Origin: Geothrix paludis
GTDB lineage: Bacteria > Acidobacteriota > Holophagae > Holophagales > Holophagaceae
Assembly (NCBI RefSeq): GCF_022808815.1
Contig: NZ_JAKZLC010000002.1
Span: 186,001 to 250,000, forward strand
Length of the DNA: 64,000 nt
Direction: 5' to 3'
The notes under the pieces: model-generated
Databases searched by the model: none
Seen by the model: only the letters and a program-made list of their open reading frames with translations
What the model was told of the DNA's origin: nothing
Shown: one piece after another, positions 61,063 to 64,000 of the stretch
Position numbering within the stretch: position 1 is the first letter of the stretch
How the letters are laid out: each line of letters begins with the position of its first letter
Translations under genes and position numbers: made by a program

Positions 61063-63639
61063 GTGCTGCAAGCCTATCGCCAACACGTTGCCGAGCGTGC
61101 CGCCCTCGGGATTCCGCCCCTGCCGCTCACCGAGGCTCAGACCGACGAGCTCACCCGCCTGCTGGTCAACCCTCCCGCGGGCGAAGAAGCCTTCCTCCTC
61201 GACCTGCTGACCCACCGCGTCCCCGCCGGCGTGGACGACGCCGCCCGGGTGAAGGCCGGCTTCCTGGCTGCCGTGGCCAACGGCAAGGAGAAGGTGGCCC
61301 TGGTCTCCCGCGAGAAGGCGACGGAGCTGCTGGGCACCATGCTGGGCGGCTTCAACGTGAAGCCCCTCATCGACCTGCTGGACGACGCCACCGTGGGTGG
61401 CATCGCCGCCGAGGGCCTCAAGAAGACCCTGCTGGTCTTCGACGCCTTCGCGGATGTGAAGGCCAAGGCCGACCAGGGCAACAAGAACGCTCAGTCCGTG
61501 CTGAAGAGCTGGGCCGAGGCCGAGTGGTTCACCAGCCGCCCCGAAGTGCCCCAGAGCCTCACGCTCACCGTGTTCAAGGTGACCGGCGAGACCAACACCG
61601 ACGACCTGTCCCCGGCACCGGACGCGTGGAGCCGGCCCGACATCCCGCTCCACGCCCTGGCCATACTGAAGAACGCCCGCCCCGGCATCAACCCGGACGA
61701 GCCCGGCAAGGTGGGCCCCCTCAAACAGCTCGAGGGCCTCAAGGCCAAGGGGAACCTGGTGGCCTACGTGGGCGACGTGGTGGGCACGGGATCGAGCCGC
61801 AAGTCCGCCACCAACTCCGTGCTGTGGTTCACGGGCGAGGACATCCCCTTCGTTCCCAACAAGCGGTTCGGCGGCGTCTGCCTGGGCTCCAAGATCGCCC
61901 CCATCTTCTACAACACCATGGAGGATGCCGGCGCCCTGCCCATTGAGCTGGACGTCAACAGCATGGAGATGGGCGACGTCATCGAGCTGCGCCCCTACGA
62001 GGGCAAGGCCCTGAAGAACGGGAAGGTCATCGCCGAGTTCAAGGTAAAGTCCGACGTGATCTTCGACGAAGTGCGCGCCGGCGGCCGCATCCCCCTCATC
62101 GTGGGCCGGGGCCTTACCACCAAGGCCCGCGCGGCCCTGGGCCTGCCCGCCTCCATCGTCTTCCGCCTCCCGGCCGTGCCCAAGGACACCGGCAAGGGCT
62201 TCAGCTTGGCTCAGAAAATGGTCGGCAAAGCCTGCGGTGTGGTCGGCATCCGCCCCGGCACCTACTGCGAGCCGAAGATGACCACCGTGGGCTCCCAGGA
62301 CACCACGGGCCCCATGACGCGCGACGAGCTGAAGGACCTGGCCTGCCTCCAGTTCAGCGCCGACATGGTGATGCAGTCCTTCTGCCACACCGCGCCCTAC
62401 CCCAAGCCCGTGGACGTGAAGACCCACCGAGAGCTGCCCCCCTTCATCACGAATCGCGGCGGCGTGTCCCTGAAGCCCGGCGACGGCGTCATCCACAGCT
62501 GGCTGAACCGCCTGCTCCTGCCCGACACGGTCGGAACCGGCGGCGACTCCCACACCCGGTTCCCCATTGGCATCTCCTTCCCCGCGGGCTCGGGCCTGGT
62601 GGCCTTCGCCGCCGCCACCGGCGTCATGCCCCTGGACATGCCGGAATCCGTGCTGGTGCGCTTCAAGGGTGAGCTGCAGCCCGGCGTCACCCTGCGCGAC
62701 CTCGTGAACGCCATCCCCTACTACGCTATCCAACAGGGGCTGCTCACCGTCGAGAAGAAGGGCAAGAAGAACATCTTCAGCGGCCGCATCCTCGAGATCG
62801 AGGGCCTGCCCAAGCTGAAGGTGGAGCAGGCCTTCGAGCTGACGGACGCCTCCGCGGAGCGCTCCGCCGCCGGCTGCACCGTGCGCTTGGACAAGGAACC
62901 GATCATCGAGTACATGACCTCGAACATCACGCTCATGAAGTGGATGATCGCCAACGGCTACGAGCACCGCGAGACGCTGGAGAACCGCATCAAGGCCATG
63001 CAGGCCTGGATCGCCAAGCCCGAGCTGCTGGCCCCCGATGCCGACGCGGAATACGCCGCCGTCATCGAGATCAACCTCGCGGACGTGAAGGAGCCCATCG
63101 TGGCCTGCCCGAACGATCCCGACGATGTGAAGCTGCTGTCCACCGTGGCTGGCGACACGATCGACGAGGTGTTCATCGGCTCCTGCATGACCAACATCGG
63201 CCACTTCCGCGCCGCCGGGAAGCTGCTGGACGGCAAGACCGACCTCTCCACCCGGCTCTGGATCGCCCCCCCCACCAAGATGGACGCCTACATCCTCACC
63301 CAGGAGGGCTACTACGGCATCCTCGGCCGCACCGGCGCCCGCATGGAGATGCCCGGCTGCTCGCTGTGCATGGGCAACCAGGCCCAGGTCCGCAAGGGCA
63401 GCACGGCCATGTCCACCTCCACCCGCAACTTCCCCAACCGCCTGGGCCTCGACACCCGCGTCTACCTGGGATCCGCCGAGCTGGCCGCCATCTGCGCCCT
63501 CCTGGGGAAGATCCCCACGGTGGAGGAGTACAAGGCCCAGATCGGCGTCGTGGACGCCAAGGCGAAGGACATCTACCGCTACATGAACTTCGACCAGATC
63601 CGCGACTTCTCCGAAGTCGCGGATACAGTGAAAATCTGA
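61063..63639 (+). CDS. acnB: Aconitate hydratase B
   Basis: An 858-residue bifunctional aconitase/2-methylisocitrate dehydratase of the TCA cycle. The N-terminal HEAT-like domain begins as in E. coli AcnB ([16 protein letters not shown]). The [4Fe-4S] ligands are C708 (SCMTNIGH), C766 and C769 (GCSLCMGNQ), near the E. coli positions 710, 769 and 772. GTG at 61063 is chosen with AGGGGAG six bases upstream; a TTG two codons earlier is too close to that site. A 21-bp perfect hairpin follows the stop. Confidence 0.96.
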   Translation: MLQAYRQHVAERAALGIPPLPLTEAQTDELTRLLVNPPAGEEAFLLDLLTHRVPAGVDDAARVKAGFLAAVANGKEKVALVSREKATELLGTMLGGFNVKPLIDLLDDATVGGIAAEGLKKTLLVFDAFADVKAKADQGNKNAQSVLKSWAEAEWFTSRPEVPQSLTLTVFKVTGETNTDDLSPAPDAWSRPDIPLHALAILKNARPGINPDEPGKVGPLKQLEGLKAKGNLVAYVGDVVGTGSSRKSATNSVLWFTGEDIPFVPNKRFGGVCLGSKIAPIFYNTMEDAGALPIELDVNSMEMGDVIELRPYEGKALKNGKVIAEFKVKSDVIFDEVRAGGRIPLIVGRGLTTKARAALGLPASIVFRLPAVPKDTGKGFSLAQKMVGKACGVVGIRPGTYCEPKMTTVGSQDTTGPMTRDELKDLACLQFSADMVMQSFCHTAPYPKPVDVKTHRELPPFITNRGGVSLKPGDGVIHSWLNRLLLPDTVGTGGDSHTRFPIGISFPAGSGLVAFAAATGVMPLDMPESVLVRFKGELQPGVTLRDLVNAIPYYAIQQGLLTVEKKGKKNIFSGRILEIEGLPKLKVEQAFELTDASAERSAAGCTVRLDKEPIIEYMTSNITLMKWMIANGYEHRETLENRIKAMQAWIAKPELLAPDADAEYAAVIEINLADVKEPIVACPNDPDDVKLLSTVAGDTIDEVFIGSCMTNIGHFRAAGKLLDGKTDLSTRLWIAPPTKMDAYILTQEGYYGILGRTGARMEMPGCSLCMGNQAQVRKGSTAMSTSTRNFPNRLGLDTRVYLGSAELAAICALLGKIPTVEEYKAQIGVVDAKAKDIYRYMNFDQIRDFSEVADTVKI

Positions 63640-63651
63640 TCCTTTCCCTTG

Positions 63652-63696
63652 CTCGGAAAATGGCCCGGGGGCGCCGCCCCCGGGCCATTTTCCGAG
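63652..63696 (+). terminator. Perfect 21-bp hairpin after acnB
   Basis: Positions 63652-63672 pair without mismatch to 63676-63696 around a GCC loop, twelve bases after the acnB stop. No T tract follows, but the long stem next to a stop and before ribH suggests strong termination or mRNA stabilisation. Confidence 0.75.
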
Positions 63697-63756
63697 ATGG
63701 CGATCCGGCCATGTGTGCTAACCTCATCGTTCTTGACCACCTTTCGGGGGGTTCCC

Positions 63757-64000
63757 ATGGGGATCTTTGAGGGCCACATCCGCGTCCACGACGGCGACCG
63801 TTTCGCGCTGGTGGCCTCGCGTTGGAACGACTTCATCGTCGACCGCCTCATCGAGGGCGCGAAGGACTGCATCCTCCGCCACGGCGGCCATGAAGACCAG
63901 ATGGACCTCATCCGCGTCCCCGGGAGCTTCGAGCTGCCCCAGGCGGCCAAGCTGGCGGCTCAGAGCGGCCGTTACGCCGGCGTCATCGTGCTGGGCTCGG
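63757..64000 (+). CDS. ribH: 6,7-dimethyl-8-ribityllumazine synthase, 5' part
   Basis: An 81-residue N-terminal portion of lumazine synthase; the reading frame continues beyond the window edge. SRWNDFIVDRLIEGAKD (the ribityl-substrate loop) and VPGSFELPQAAKLAA are family motifs. It makes the penultimate intermediate of riboflavin synthesis. GGGGG-type ribosome site lies before the ATG. No FMN riboswitch is seen in the short leader after the acnB hairpin. Confidence 0.93.
   Translation, partial: MGIFEGHIRVHDGDRFALVASRWNDFIVDRLIEGAKDCILRHGGHEDQMDLIRVPGSFELPQAAKLAAQSGRYAGVIVLGS

Noticed and set aside
60982-63204. 740-codon reverse frame opposite acnB
   Set aside because: His/Gly/Val/Leu-rich antisense shadow of a GC-rich gene; acnB on the plus strand has all catalytic residues.
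63697-63756. FMN riboswitch ahead of ribH
   Set aside because: The leader is too short for the FMN aptamer and shows none of its conserved segments.

Overview
The window is a GC-rich bacterial chromosome segment, densely packed with genes, with GC-ending codons and mostly ATG or GTG starts behind clear Shine-Dalgarno sites. LpxD and several signal-bearing beta-barrel candidates point to a diderm. The mix of AcnB, an eukaryotic-type Ser/Thr kinase with TPRs, DUF5916 and DUF5777 barrels, BlaI/M56 and ChrA/ChrB suggests an acidobacterium of the Holophagae (Geothrix/Holophaga-like). That placement is inferred from gene content and style; there is no rRNA here to confirm it.

Layout. 1-5.6 kb: sugar kinase, LysM protein, rsmG (reverse), ybeY with a long basic tail, a TPR protein and yebC. 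5.5-5.9 kb: a 178-bp tandem repeat that duplicates the yebC 3' end together with a three-hairpin module. 6-12.2 kb: M14 carboxypeptidase and membrane protein (reverse), then a translationally coupled Gfo/Idh - serine hydrolase - SpoIID trio. 12.2-18.5 kb: unknown protein, DUF2238, an isolated formate-dehydrogenase-like molybdoenzyme, dCMP deaminase, a secreted unknown and tRNA-Arg(CCT). 19-22.3 kb: TatD and TcdA, a 272-bp element with terminal inverted repeats, and a hybrid histidine kinase. 22.5-30.4 kb: DUF817, ybiT, a blaI/M56 sensor pair, ssb, class I amidotransferase, enoyl-CoA hydratase and a small Cys-rich protein. 30.4-34.5 kb (reverse): transketolase C-terminal half, PH-like protein and TPR Ser/Thr kinase in one run. 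34.7-43.8 kb: hrpB, HpaI aldolase, GNAT, acpS, lpxD, lgt, rluD-type synthase and a rhodanese fold. 43.8-52.4 kb: AmpG, DUF2231, Rieske lipoprotein with DUF5777 barrel, and a reverse run chrB-chrA-DUF5916-YncE. 52.4-64 kb: acs, DUF4287/5655, aldo-keto reductase, ybaK, hemerythrin, NAT, tautomerase, DinB, GGT, acnB and the start of ribH.

Working themes. Envelope and peptidoglycan functions recur (LysM, SpoIID, serine hydrolase, AmpG, LpxD, Lgt, GGT, M14). Central carbon and redox genes are scattered (Acs, AcnB, transketolase half, formate dehydrogenase). Signalling consists of a hybrid kinase, a Ser/Thr kinase and BlaI/M56. The chromate run sits beside a Rieske/barrel pair, which makes 45-52.4 kb the most accessory-looking stretch.

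No phage, insertion sequence with transposase, CRISPR array or restriction system was seen. The most unusual material is non-coding: the yebC tandem repeat, the 272-bp inverted-repeat element between tcdA and a kinase gene, and a set of gene-end hairpins made of different short-period (7-10 bp) repeats.
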